Source: Segnochrobactrum spirostomi
GTDB lineage: Bacteria > Pseudomonadota > Alphaproteobacteria > Rhizobiales > Segnochrobactraceae
Length of the DNA: 64,000 nt
NCBI RefSeq assembly: GCF_009600605.1
Contig: NZ_VWNA01000001.1
Coordinates: 2,590,501-2,654,500, forward strand
Direction of reading: 5' to 3'
Within the stretch, counting starts at the first letter, position 1. Every line of letters begins with the position of its first letter. A model generated the notes under the pieces. It had not been told where the DNA came from, searched no databases, and saw nothing but the letters and a program-made list of their open reading frames with translations. Positions 36,100-44,576 of the stretch are shown piece by piece. Both the position numbers and the translations under genes were made by a program.

Positions 36100-37230
36100 A
36101 TGGACGTGAAGACGCTGGTCGACGCGGTGGTGCTCGGTCTGGTCGAGGGGCTGACCGAGTTCATTCCGGTCTCGTCCACGGGCCACCTGCTGCTCGTCGG
36201 CCATTTCCTCGGTTTCAAGAGCACAGGGCGCGCCTTCGAGGTGCTGATCCAGCTCGGTGCCATCCTGGCGCTGCTCGTCGTCTATTTCGGCCGCCTGCGC
36301 TCCGTCGCGCTGGCGCTGCCGGTGAGCCGCCGCGCCCGGCGCTTCACGCTCGGCGTGTTCGTCGCCTTCCTGCCGGCGGCGATCATCGGTGTGCTCGCCC
36401 ACGATTTCATCAAGCGGGTGCTGTTCGAATCGCCCGGGCTGATCTGCACGACGCTGCTCCTCGGCGGCATCGTGCTGCTCGTCATCGACCGGCTGCCGCT
36501 GCGTCCGCGCTATGGCAGCGCCTACGATTATCCGCTCTGGCTCGCCTTGGTGATCGGCTGCTTCCAGGTGCTGGCGCTGGTGCCGGGCATGTCGCGGTCG
36601 GGCTCGACGATCGTCGGCGCGCTGCTCTTCAAGGCCGACAAGCGCTCGGCGGCGGAGTTCTCGTTCTTCCTCGCCATGCCGACGATGGCGGGCGCCTTCG
36701 CCTACGATCTCTACAAGAACCGCGACGCGCTCTCGTGGAACGACGCGCTGATCGTGGCGATCGGCTTCGTCGCGGCCTTCCTCGCCGCCCTCGTGGTGGT
36801 GCGCCGGCTCCTCGATTTCGTCTCCCGCCACGGCTTCGCGCCGTTCGCCTATTGGCGGATCGTGATCGGCGTCCTCGGCCTGCTCGCCTTGTGGGCGACG
36901 GGCGATTTCGCCCGCAGCGGCTTCTTGGGCGGCACCGGCGGCGAGGCCTCCTCGCCCGATGCCCCGCGCACGGTCGTGACCAAGACGATCCGGGTCGCTG
37001 CGCCGAATTCCGATTTCCCGCTGAAGCCCGATTCGTCCGGCGCGGCCGATGCCCCCGTCGCGACCGTCCCCGTCGCTCCGGCGACCCCGGCCGAGACCCC
37101 GCCGCCCGCCGCCGCACCGGCGACTCAGGCGCCGACGAACAACGCGCTGCCGCCCGCGAGCGGCAACGGCGCTCAGAACGGCTCGATGTTCGACCAGAGC
37201 TTCTCGATCTTCAATCAGAAGAAGAAGTGA
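36100..37230 (+). CDS. uppP: Undecaprenyl-diphosphatase (UppP/BacA) with long C-terminal tail
   Basis: Dephosphorylates undecaprenyl diphosphate so the lipid carrier can be reused in peptidoglycan synthesis; gives bacitracin resistance. About eight membrane helices. Catalytic motifs are [20 protein letters not shown] near residue 14 and [20 protein letters not shown] near 162. The family is usually about 270 residues; this one has 376, with about 100 extra Ala/Pro-rich residues and a Gln/Ser/Phe-rich end ([16 protein letters not shown]). ATG at 36100 preferred over the GTG at 36091 on spacing from GAGG. Confidence 0.95.
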   Translation: MDVKTLVDAVVLGLVEGLTEFIPVSSTGHLLLVGHFLGFKSTGRAFEVLIQLGAILALLVVYFGRLRSVALALPVSRRARRFTLGVFVAFLPAAIIGVLAHDFIKRVLFESPGLICTTLLLGGIVLLVIDRLPLRPRYGSAYDYPLWLALVIGCFQVLALVPGMSRSGSTIVGALLFKADKRSAAEFSFFLAMPTMAGAFAYDLYKNRDALSWNDALIVAIGFVAAFLAALVVVRRLLDFVSRHGFAPFAYWRIVIGVLGLLALWATGDFARSGFLGGTGGEASSPDAPRTVVTKTIRVAAPNSDFPLKPDSSGAADAPVATVPVAPATPAETPPPAAAPATQAPTNNALPPASGNGAQNGSMFDQSFSIFNQKKK

Positions 37231-37300
37231 GGGGCGCGTGTGTGAGCGGGGCCTGAGCGCCTCGCTTGCGGTTTGATGGGGCGTCTCGCCCGCGGCGTAA

Positions 37301-37480
37301 CCCCACCCCGGCGCTTCGCGCCGACCCTCCCCCTGGCAGGGGAGGGTGAAGCCGTGTGCTTTGGGCCGCTGCAAGGGCCCCACCGACCGCTTCAAATAAT
37401 GACGGCCCGCCTCAAATCATCACGGCGCCCCACCCTCCCCTGTCAGGGGGAGGGTCGCCGGCGCAGCCGGCGGGGTGGGG
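37301..37480. repeat. REP/RIME-like palindromic doublet, type B
   Basis: The 346-base gap 37231-37576 between convergent uppP and the NDUFA9-like gene holds no gene but two inverted units. Unit 1 (37301-37350): CCCCACCCC, hairpin GGCGC-TTC-GCGCC, then ACCCTCCCC...GGGGAGGGT. Unit 2 (37431-37480): ACCCTCCCC...GGGGAGGGT, a GCCGGCGCAGCCGGC hairpin, then GGGGTGGGG. The architecture parallels the type A units (arm pair, inner hairpin, G-rich end), so they may be one superfamily. Confidence 0.82.
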
Positions 37481-37576
37481 TGCGCGCCGCGCACGAGACC
37501 TCAACAGCTCCCGCACGAGACCCCGACATCGTCAGACGAGAGCCCCGAACGACGGCGCAATCCGCCGCCCGCCTCC

Positions 37577-38584
37577 TTAAGCCGTCAGGCGGGTGTCGTA
37601 CTGGCCGTGCGGGCGGTACTGGGTGAGGTAGGTCGGCAGGATCGCGGCGAGCGAGGTCGGGGCGATGCCGAGGCCTTCGAGGGTGCGGCCCTCGGCGGCG
37701 GCCGCCGCCGACACGACGTTGTCGTGCTGGAGCAGCTTCACCTGATCGACGGTGAGCATCGGGTTCGGCAGGAGCTGGAGCACCGAGGCCTGGAGCTTGG
37801 CGAGGCCGGCCGGGATGCCGATCAGCGGGCGCTTGCGGCCGGTCTGCTCGTTCACGAGGGCAATCAACTCGTGGAAGGTCTTCACTTCCGGACCGCCGAG
37901 CTCGTAGGTCGTGCCGGCCTTCACCGGCGACGGGTCGGAGAAATGGGCGGTGCGGCGGATGCCGGCTTCGACCGCGTCGGCGATGGCCGTGGCGACGTCG
38001 CCGACGAACACCGGCTGCGCCTTGGTGTCGCCGCCGATCACCGGCAGGAAGGGCAGGCTGCGGGCGAGCGAGCCGAACAGGTTGAAGAAGCCGTCCTCCG
38101 GCCCGAACACCAGCGAGGGCCGCATGATGACGGCCTCCGGCACGACCTCGCGCACGGCCGCCTCGCCCTTCGCCTTGGTGCGGGCATAGGACGACGGGGA
38201 GTTCGCGTCGGCGCCGATCGCCGAGACGTGGACGAAGGTGCCGATGCCGGCGCCGCGGGTCGCCTCGGCGACGGCACGGGCCCCGAACGCCTGGACCGCC
38301 TCGAAGCTCTGACGCCCGCCTTCGGCGAGGATGCCGACCAGGTTCACGACCGCCGAGGCGCCTTCCACCGCGCGGTCGACCGACCAGCGATAGCGAAGGT
38401 TGGCCTGGACCGGGAGAACCTGACCGGCCATGCCGAGGGTCTGGAGGTAGCCGGCGAGGTCGGGCCGGCGCACGGCCGGGCGCACGCGGTAGCCGCGGTG
38501 CGCCAGCGCGCGGACCACATGGCGCCCGATGAAGCCGGAACCGCCGAATATGGTGACGACCTGTTCCTTCAACGCTTCAGCCAT
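37577..38584 (-). CDS. Complex I NDUFA9-like atypical SDR protein
   Basis: 335 residues. NAD(P)-binding atypical short-chain dehydrogenase: VTIFGGSGFIGRHVVRALAH at the start, VVNLVGILAEGGRQSFEAVQ, YARTKAKGEAAVRE (YxxxK retained), VIMRPSLVFGPEDGFFNLFG. This is the alphaproteobacterial relative of the mitochondrial NDUFA9 subunit. In bacteria it is encoded apart from nuo genes and its role in complex I or quinone/lipid metabolism is not settled. ATG at 38584. Confidence 0.87.
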   Translation of the reverse strand: MAEALKEQVVTIFGGSGFIGRHVVRALAHRGYRVRPAVRRPDLAGYLQTLGMAGQVLPVQANLRYRWSVDRAVEGASAVVNLVGILAEGGRQSFEAVQAFGARAVAEATRGAGIGTFVHVSAIGADANSPSSYARTKAKGEAAVREVVPEAVIMRPSLVFGPEDGFFNLFGSLARSLPFLPVIGGDTKAQPVFVGDVATAIADAVEAGIRRTAHFSDPSPVKAGTTYELGGPEVKTFHELIALVNEQTGRKRPLIGIPAGLAKLQASVLQLLPNPMLTVDQVKLLQHDNVVSAAAAAEGRTLEGLGIAPTSLAAILPTYLTQYRPHGQYDTRLTA

Positions 38585-38766
38585 CGCGTACCTCTTCGAG
38601 CCCGGACGGCCGCTTTGGGGGAAGAAACGGCCGGCACTGCATCTTTCGGAATGTCTCTAACCCGAGCGCCGCCTCGCTGTACAGCGCACGCGTGAGCGCC
38701 ACCCCCTGCTTTGTGGTGCAGGGCCGATTGACAAGCGCGCGGGGCGGCCCTAGACAACCCGCCGTC

Positions 38767-38851
38767 GCCCAGGTGGCGGAATTGGTAGACGCGCAGGTTT
38801 CAGGTACCTGTGCCGCGAGGCGTGGAGGTTCGAGTCCTCTCCTGGGCACCA
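38767..38851 (+). tRNA. tRNA-Leu (anticodon CAG)
   Basis: 85 bases including an encoded CCA. Acceptor arms GCCCAGG and CCTGGGC pair fully. D-loop GGAATTGGTAGAC, anticodon stem CAGGT/ACCTG around loop TTCAGGT giving CAG (reads CUG), a long class II variable arm (TGCCGCGAGGCGT) and T-arm GGAGG-TTCGAGT-CCTCT. Confidence 0.97.
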
Positions 38852-38887
38852 ATCCGCATGTGAAGACGGCTTCGCGCCGTCCGCTGC

Positions 38888-38905
38888 GGTCTCCCCCCCG
38901 AGACC
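38888..38905 (+). terminator. Weak hairpin downstream of tRNA-Leu
   Basis: GGTCTC (38888-38893), loop of six C, GAGACC (38900-38905), beginning 37 bases past the tRNA. A candidate transcription end or processing signal; no T-run. The rest of 38852-39045 shows no gene. Confidence 0.3.
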
Positions 38906-39045
38906 ATGAGATCGTCCGAACGACCGGTGGCCGCATCTGGCGCGGCGGTCGTGCCGTGTCTTATTGTGCGCCCGTGTTTGCCGCCGGCGCTTTCCCCATC
39001 CTTTCGCGACGTCTGTGAGGGGACCCGCGATGCCGCGGGACGGCC

Positions 39046-39942
39046 TCATTGCGCCTCGAGATAGGGGCTGATCACCTCGACCGCCCAATCGATGAACACG
39101 CGAACCCGCGGCGAAAGCTGGCGGCTGCTCGGATAAACGATTGAGAGTGGCGTCGGGGCCGGCGCATAATCGGCGAGCACTTCGATCAGGGCGCCCGAGG
39201 CGAGGTCCTCGGCGAAGCGATGGCGTGGCGCCTGCATCAGGCCGAGGCCGGCGCGCACGGCCGCCGCGTTGACGTCGGCGCTCATCACCATGACTCGGGC
39301 CGGCAGCACCACCTCGACGACGCGGCCGTCGCGGTGGAACTCGAGCGGCAGCGGTTGCTGGGTGCGCGATGAAACGAAGGCGATCATCTCGTGGCCGTCG
39401 AGATCGTCCGGCGTCGCCGGAATCCCGTGCCGCGCGAGATAAGCCGGGGCCGCGCACGTGATTTCTCGGAAAAAGCCGAGCCGCCGGAAGACCATCCCGT
39501 TCTCGGCGAGATCCCCGGCCCGCACCACGCAGTCGAAGCCCTCGCGGACGAGATCGACGAATCGCTCGCCTTCGCCGACCTGGATGGCGAGGCCCGGATG
39601 ACGGGCCAGAAAGTCCGGTAGGCGCGGTACCAGAATCTCGCGCGCCAAGGTGCCCGGCACATCGATCTTCAACAGCCCGCGCACCACCCCGCCGACACCC
39701 TGATCTGCATCCTCGATGTCGTTCAGGATGCGCACGCAGCGCTCATAATAGGTGGCGCCCTCCGGGGTCGGGGCGACGTGGCGGGTCGAGCGCTGGAGCA
39801 GGCGCACGCCGAGTCGGGTTTCGAGCGCCTTAATCGTCGTCGTGGCCACCGGGCGGGAGAGCCCCATCTCCGCCGCCGCGGCACTGAAGCTGCGGCGCTC
39901 GACGATCCGCTTGAACAATTCCATCGAGGTGAGTCGATCCAT
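39046..39942 (-). CDS. LysR family transcriptional regulator
   Basis: 298 residues. N-terminal winged helix-turn-helix (ERRSFSAAAAEMGLSRPVAT, TTIKALETRLGVRLLQRSTR) followed by a periplasmic-binding-like effector domain (LKIDVPGTLAREILVPRLPD). Of the AaeR/DmlR-like group often found beside an oxidoreductase it controls. It is divergent from an SDR gene starting 100 bases away, the probable target. A T-N11-A dyad sits just upstream of its own ATG. Confidence 0.92.
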   Translation of the reverse strand: MDRLTSMELFKRIVERRSFSAAAAEMGLSRPVATTTIKALETRLGVRLLQRSTRHVAPTPEGATYYERCVRILNDIEDADQGVGGVVRGLLKIDVPGTLAREILVPRLPDFLARHPGLAIQVGEGERFVDLVREGFDCVVRAGDLAENGMVFRRLGFFREITCAAPAYLARHGIPATPDDLDGHEMIAFVSSRTQQPLPLEFHRDGRVVEVVLPARVMVMSADVNAAAVRAGLGLMQAPRHRFAEDLASGALIEVLADYAPAPTPLSIVYPSSRQLSPRVRVFIDWAVEVISPYLEAQ

Positions 39943-39945
39943 GAG

Positions 39946-39968
39946 ATTGTTTTGTACGCCAGAATAAT
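39946..39968. promoter_or_regulatory. Candidate LysR-type binding site (ATTGTT-N11-AATAAT)
   Basis: ATTGTT (39946-39951) and AATAAT (39963-39968) are inverted arms matching at 5 of 6 positions with the T-N11-A spacing of LysR-type operators. It lies in the divergent LysR/SDR region, four bases upstream of the regulator ATG, a position suited to autorepression. It is also the most AT-rich part of the gap. Confidence 0.42.
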
Positions 39969-40042
39969 GATGTCGAACAACGCGGCCTAATCGCGCCGGG
40001 CGATCGGCTCTAAGTCAGGGACGCGCAACTTAGGAGGCCGTC

Positions 40043-40804
40043 ATGACAGACAGGACACGGATCGCCATCATCACCGGCGGCAGTCGCGGGCTCGGCCGCG
40101 CGGTCGTCCTCGCCCTCGCGGAACGGGGCGTCCGCTCCATCTTCACCTACAACGCCAACCGCGCGGCGGCCGACGACGTGCTCACGGAGACCGCGCAGCT
40201 CGGCGCCCCGGCCGCGGCGCTGCAACTCGACACCGGCAAGGTCGCGGGCTTCGACGCATTCGTCGGCGCGGTCCGCGGCGTGCTCGCGGACTGGGGGGCC
40301 GAGCGCTTCGACATCCTCGTCAACAATGCCGGCACGTCCCACGGCAAGACGATCGCGGAGACGACGGAAGAGGAGCTCGACGCCCTCTATGAAGTGCACT
40401 TCAAGGGCGTCTTCTTCCTGACCCAGAAGCTGTTGCCGCTGCTCGCCGACGGCGGACGCATCGTGAACGTCTCGTCGGGCCTGACCCGCATCGTGATGAA
40501 CGGGCGCGCGCCCTATGGCGCGATGAAGGGGGCCGTCGAAGTGCTGACCCGGTACATGGCGAAGGAGTTCGGCCCGCGCGGCATCGCCGTCAACGTCGTC
40601 GCCCCAGGCGCCATCGCGACCGATTTCAGCGGCGGAATCGTGCGCGACAATCCGGAGGTCAACCGCCACGTCGCCGAGGCGACCGCGCTCGGCCGCGCCG
40701 GCGTGCCGGAGGATATCGGCCCGATGATCGCGGCGCTCGTCTCGGACGACAATCGCTGGGTCAATGCCCAGCGGATCGAGGTCTCGGGCGGCATGATGAT
40801 CTGA
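40043..40804 (+). CDS. Short-chain dehydrogenase/reductase
   Basis: 253 residues, classical SDR. Cofactor motif GGSRGLG at residues 13-19 (TGGSRGLGRAVVLALAERG), LVNNAGTSHG near 93, catalytic Ser in NVSSGLTRIV, YxxxK in APYGAMKGAVEVLTRYMAKE, and VVAPGAIATDF. ITGGSRGLG followed by a residue pattern favouring NADP (NANRAAADD) is suggestive only. Substrate unknown. Probably regulated by the divergent LysR protein. Confidence 0.92.
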   Translation: MTDRTRIAIITGGSRGLGRAVVLALAERGVRSIFTYNANRAAADDVLTETAQLGAPAAALQLDTGKVAGFDAFVGAVRGVLADWGAERFDILVNNAGTSHGKTIAETTEEELDALYEVHFKGVFFLTQKLLPLLADGGRIVNVSSGLTRIVMNGRAPYGAMKGAVEVLTRYMAKEFGPRGIAVNVVAPGAIATDFSGGIVRDNPEVNRHVAEATALGRAGVPEDIGPMIAALVSDDNRWVNAQRIEVSGGMMI

Positions 40805-40882
40805 CCGGCTGCGTGCGAACCGCAGGGACGGGGCTCCGCGGGTGCGCGCGGGGCCTTCTCACGTCGGCGCGGCCCGGAGGCC

Positions 40883-41623
40883 TCACGCGCTTGCGGACGC
40901 GAAGGCGGCGAGAAGATCGTCGCTCGTGAGCGTGACGCCGTAGGTGAGCCGCACGAGATAATGGATCGCCTCGCTCACCGAGGCCGGCGATCCGGTGGCG
41001 CAGGCGTCTTCCACCATCAGGCAGCCGTAGCCGCGGAAATTCGCGTCGCACAGGGTGGAGAAGACGCAGCGGTCGGTGTTGGTGCCAGAGAAGATCAGCG
41101 TGTCGATGCCACGGTTGCGCAGGATCGAATCGAGGTCATTGTCGTAGAAGCCCGACAGCCGGTGCTTGTGCACCACGAGATCGCCCGCCTCGGGCACCAG
41201 CTCGTCGACGAGTTCGGCGCCCCATTCGCTCGCGACCAGGATGCCGCCGTGGCCCGGCACGAGCGTGTCGGCATAGACCGGCCGGGTGCCGCCGGCGGAG
41301 GCCTTCGCGATCAGCATCGGGGAGAGTTCCGCCCGGTCGGCTCGGACGCCCCAGTTCAGCCAGATCACCTGCACCCCGGCGCGCCGCGCCGCCTTGGCGA
41401 GGACGTCGAGCTTCGGAACGATCGCCGTGAGCGGCGTCGGGTCGAAGCCGAGCCGGGGAAACCAGCCGTCGGGATGCAGAAAATCCTTCTGCATGTCGAT
41501 GACGAGGAGGGCTGTGCGGGCGAGGTCGATCTCCGCGTGCTGCGGCGCTGCCGGAAACGACACGAGATGCGGCGCGGCGGGCGGCCGCGCGAAGCTCAGA
41601 ACGGGAAGGTCCTTCACCGGCAT
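40883..41623 (-). CDS. Isochorismatase-like cysteine hydrolase (RutB-like)
   Basis: 246 residues. The catalytic triad is visible: Asp in LLVIDMQKDFLHPDGW, Lys in LVVHKHRLSGFYDNDL and Cys in SGTNTDRCVFSTLCDANFRG, followed by VEDACATGSPASVSEAIHYL. Enzymes of this type cleave amides such as ureidoacrylate, biuret, N-carbamoyl compounds or nicotinamide. RutB-like is the closest visual match, but no rut genes are adjacent. ATG at 41623. Confidence 0.86.
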   Translation of the reverse strand: MPVKDLPVLSFARPPAAPHLVSFPAAPQHAEIDLARTALLVIDMQKDFLHPDGWFPRLGFDPTPLTAIVPKLDVLAKAARRAGVQVIWLNWGVRADRAELSPMLIAKASAGGTRPVYADTLVPGHGGILVASEWGAELVDELVPEAGDLVVHKHRLSGFYDNDLDSILRNRGIDTLIFSGTNTDRCVFSTLCDANFRGYGCLMVEDACATGSPASVSEAIHYLVRLTYGVTLTSDDLLAAFASASA

Positions 41624-41814
41624 CGACGGTCCCCCTCATGCGCGGGCGGCGACGTGTTCCGTCCATCCCCGCCGGCGCTCCGAGACTAGGCGGAATCGGG
41701 CAGCGAAACCAGCCGGCGCTAAGGTACGTCCCTGTTCTGTTCCTGCTGCGCATTCCGTGGGTTATCGTCCGCGTTGCGCCGCTTGGCGGCACGCGCGAGC
41801 GGGGGACGACGGGC

Positions 41815-42774
41815 ATGACTGAAGCTTCGCCGAGCGGACCGGTCGCGCTGATCGCCCAGCACCGCGTCGCGGACGAGCACTACGCCGCCTATTGCCGGTG
41901 GCTCGCCGGGCTCGTCGAACAGCTCAGGAGCCGGCCCGGCTTCGTCGCCCACGATGTCGTGCCGCCGGCACCGCCCGAACAGCTCGACTGGATCATGATC
42001 GCCCGTTTCGCCGATGCCGCCGCCGCCCGCGGCTGGCTCGACAGCCCGGAGCGGGCGGCGGCGCTCGCCGTGGCGCGCCGCGACCACCTTCTCACCGACG
42101 AGGAGGTGCATCTGATGGAGGACAAGGACCCGCGCCCGCACGGCGGCGCCACCGCCTTCGTCGCCTATGACGTGCCGCCCGAGAAGGAGGCGGCCTTCCT
42201 CGCCTGGCAGAAGGCGATCTACGCGGTCGAGGTGCGCCATCCGGGCTTCGTGCGCCACAAGATCGAACGGCCGGTCCCCGGCGTGCGGGACGAGTGGATC
42301 ATCGTCTTCACCTTCGACAGCGACGCCAGCCTGACGCGCTGGCTGCGCTCGGCCGAGCGGCGCGCCGTGATGGCCGAGGGCGGCGCCCTCAACGTCGCCG
42401 CCCGCCTCTCGCGCACCAGCTACGGCTTCGATTTCTGGTTCCGCGACAGGGACGCCGCCGCCCCGACCGGGTGGACCATTCTGAAGAACAACCTCCTCGT
42501 TCTCGCGGTCCTGAACCCGCTCGTCTATCTGTGGAGCTTCGGCCCCGGTGCGGCCCTCGGCGCCCATGGCGCGCCGCTGTGGCTCGTCCTGTTCCTCGGC
42601 AACCTCGTCTGCACGCAACTCCTCGGCTGGTGGCTTGCGCCGCTCGCCTTCAAGCTCTTCCGCCGCTGGCTCGCCCCCGATCTCGCGGGGCGGGCGACGG
42701 CCGCCGGCTATGCTGTCCTCGCCCTGCTCTACGCCGCCTCGATGGCGCTCGGCGCTGCTTTGCTCGGGACCTGA
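41815..42774 (+). CDS. Two ABM-domain protein with C-terminal membrane helices
   Basis: 319 residues from the ATG at 41815. Two tandem antibiotic-biosynthesis-monooxygenase-like ferredoxin folds, about residues 8-100 (VALIAQHRVADEHYAAYCRW, WIMIARFADAAAARGWLDS) and 107-205 (VAYDVPPEKEAAFLAWQKAI, WIIVFTFDSDASLTRWLRSA), then three hydrophobic helices (NNLLVLAVLNPLVYLWSF, LWLVLFLGNLVCTQLLGWWL, AGYAVLALLYAASMALGAAL). Family members are membrane proteins of unknown function; heme, flavin or metabolite binding is not shown. Divergent from the cysteine hydrolase. Confidence 0.78.
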   Translation: MTEASPSGPVALIAQHRVADEHYAAYCRWLAGLVEQLRSRPGFVAHDVVPPAPPEQLDWIMIARFADAAAARGWLDSPERAAALAVARRDHLLTDEEVHLMEDKDPRPHGGATAFVAYDVPPEKEAAFLAWQKAIYAVEVRHPGFVRHKIERPVPGVRDEWIIVFTFDSDASLTRWLRSAERRAVMAEGGALNVAARLSRTSYGFDFWFRDRDAAAPTGWTILKNNLLVLAVLNPLVYLWSFGPGAALGAHGAPLWLVLFLGNLVCTQLLGWWLAPLAFKLFRRWLAPDLAGRATAAGYAVLALLYAASMALGAALLGT

Positions 42775-43027
42775 GCCGAGCGCCGGAAGGAGGCGGCCAG
42801 GGCCGGAAACGGCGGCAGAATCCCCTTGCCGGCGCGGGGGGACTTCGCTAAGCACCGACGCCGACGGTGCCGCGAGGTGCCGCCGCTCGACCGGCGCAAT
42901 CGGGCGAGTTTGCAGTCCGCGAGCGGTCGCAATTCCGGCAAAGGATTGGGCCGCTTTCTTGGTATTCTGTGCCCGCGTCGTCCGCCGTTCGCGGATGGGG
43001 CACCGGCTCAGCACGTTCGAGGTGCCA

Positions 43028-43642
43028 ATGAGCTTCCGCCTGCATCGTGGCGACCTGCCCGATCTCGACCGCTATCGCGGCTCCGTCGCGATCGACACCG
43101 AGACCCTCGGCCTCAATCCGCACCGCGACCGGCTCTGCGTCGTGCAGCTTTCGCCCGGCGACGGCAGCGCGGACATCGTGCAGATCGCCCGCGGTCAGCG
43201 CGAGGCGCCGAACCTGACGCGCCTCCTCGCCGACGCCTCGGTCACCAAGATCTTCCATTACGGCCGGTTCGATCTCGCGGTGCTCTACGCGGCCTTCGGC
43301 GTGATGGCCGGACCGGTCTTCTGCACCAAGATCGCCTCGCGGCTGACGCGCACCTACACCGATCGCCACGGCCTCAAGGATCTCGCCCGGGAACTCCTCG
43401 GCGTCGATCTGTCGAAGCAGCAGCAGAGCTCCGATTGGGCGGCCGAGACGCTGACCGAGGCGCAGGTCGCCTATGCGGCGTCCGACGTGCTCCATCTGCA
43501 CGCCCTCAAAGATAAGCTCGAGGTCCTGCTCGCCCGCGAGGAGCGCAGCGAGATCGCGGCCGCCTGCTTCGCCTTCCTGCCGACACGCGTCCGCCTCGAT
43601 CTCGCCGGCTGGCCGGAAGAAGACATCTTCGCCCATTCTTGA
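43028..43642 (+). CDS. Ribonuclease D-type 3'-5' exonuclease
   Basis: 204 residues: a lone DEDD exonuclease domain without the HRDC domains of full-length RNase D. Metal ligands are in AIDTETLGLNPHRDRLC (Asp, Glu), HYGRFDLAVLYAAFG (Asp) and AYAASDVLHLHALK (Tyr, Asp). The ATG at 43028 follows GAGG; an upstream in-frame ATG at 42995 would add 11 residues. It precedes lptC on the same strand, an order common in Rhizobiales. Likely acts in tRNA or structured-RNA 3' maturation. Confidence 0.9.
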   Translation: MSFRLHRGDLPDLDRYRGSVAIDTETLGLNPHRDRLCVVQLSPGDGSADIVQIARGQREAPNLTRLLADASVTKIFHYGRFDLAVLYAAFGVMAGPVFCTKIASRLTRTYTDRHGLKDLARELLGVDLSKQQQSSDWAAETLTEAQVAYAASDVLHLHALKDKLEVLLAREERSEIAAACFAFLPTRVRLDLAGWPEEDIFAHS

Positions 43643-43799
43643 GCCGCCGTTCGCGCGACCGGATTTGCGGTCGCGCGGGAGGACCGCCATATAATGGGCT
43701 CCGTGCGGAGCCTTCGGTCCGGTTCGTCGGAAGCGTTCCCGGGGGAACTCCCGGCGAGACGTCAACGGGGCCGGTGGGGCAAACGAGGATCTGCGAGGC

Positions 43800-44576
43800 A
43801 TGAGCGACGCGCCGTTGCGCTCGGCACCGTCCGTCTACGCGACCCGGAACGAGCCCGCGCCGACGCCGGGCCCGCGGCAGGGGGCGCGCGACATTCCGGA
43901 CGACATCGACTATCGCCGTGAGAAGGCCCGCCGTCTCGCCAGCGGTCACAGTCGCCGCGTCCGGCTCCTGCGGGTCGTGCTGCCGCTGGCCGCTCTCGTG
44001 ATCTTTCTCGGCGTCGCCGGCTTCAGCGTCGTCAAGTCGATGATCCCCGACAGCTTTAAGCTCGGCGGGATCGGCCTCTCCTCCGAGGGCATCGTGATGG
44101 AGAACCCCACCTTGTCGGGCCACGCCGGCGAGCGCGTCTATCAGATCCACGCCGACCGGGCGATCCAGCACATCGCCGATTCCTCGCTGATGTCGCTCGA
44201 GACGATCACCGCGCACATCACGACGGCGGACGGCAACAAGGTGACGCTGACCTCGAATAAAGGCCTCTACAACAGCAAGGCCGAAACGCTGCGCCTCGAC
44301 GGCGACATCCACATCGTGGCGGCGAACGGCCAGAGCGCCGACATGAGCTCCGCCGACATCGACCTGAAGACCGGTCTCGCCTCCAGCACGACGCCGCTCA
44401 CGCTGCGTTCCGGCCAGGGCCAGATCGAAGCCGGCGCCGGAACCGTTGCGCAGAACGGCAGCACTATGGTCTTTAAAGGCGGTGTAAAGGTTACCATGCA
44501 TCCTGCCGCAAAGGGCGGTCAGGTCGCACCTGCGAACAACGCCGCCAAGCAGCCCGCGCCGGAGACCCTCCCATGA
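43800..44576 (+). CDS. lptC: LPS export ABC transporter periplasmic protein LptC
   Basis: 258 residues. Bitopic inner-membrane protein: a basic N-terminal cytoplasmic tail (DIDYRREKARRLASGHSRRV), one helix (LRVVLPLAALVIFLGVAGFS), then the beta-jellyroll OstA-like domain (GIGLSSEGIVMENPTLSGHA, VTLTSNKGLYNSKAETLRLD). Carries LPS from the LptB2FG extractor to the LptA bridge. The stop overlaps the lptA start by four bases (ATGA). Confidence 0.93.
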   Translation: MSDAPLRSAPSVYATRNEPAPTPGPRQGARDIPDDIDYRREKARRLASGHSRRVRLLRVVLPLAALVIFLGVAGFSVVKSMIPDSFKLGGIGLSSEGIVMENPTLSGHAGERVYQIHADRAIQHIADSSLMSLETITAHITTADGNKVTLTSNKGLYNSKAETLRLDGDIHIVAANGQSADMSSADIDLKTGLASSTTPLTLRSGQGQIEAGAGTVAQNGSTMVFKGGVKVTMHPAAKGGQVAPANNAAKQPAPETLP

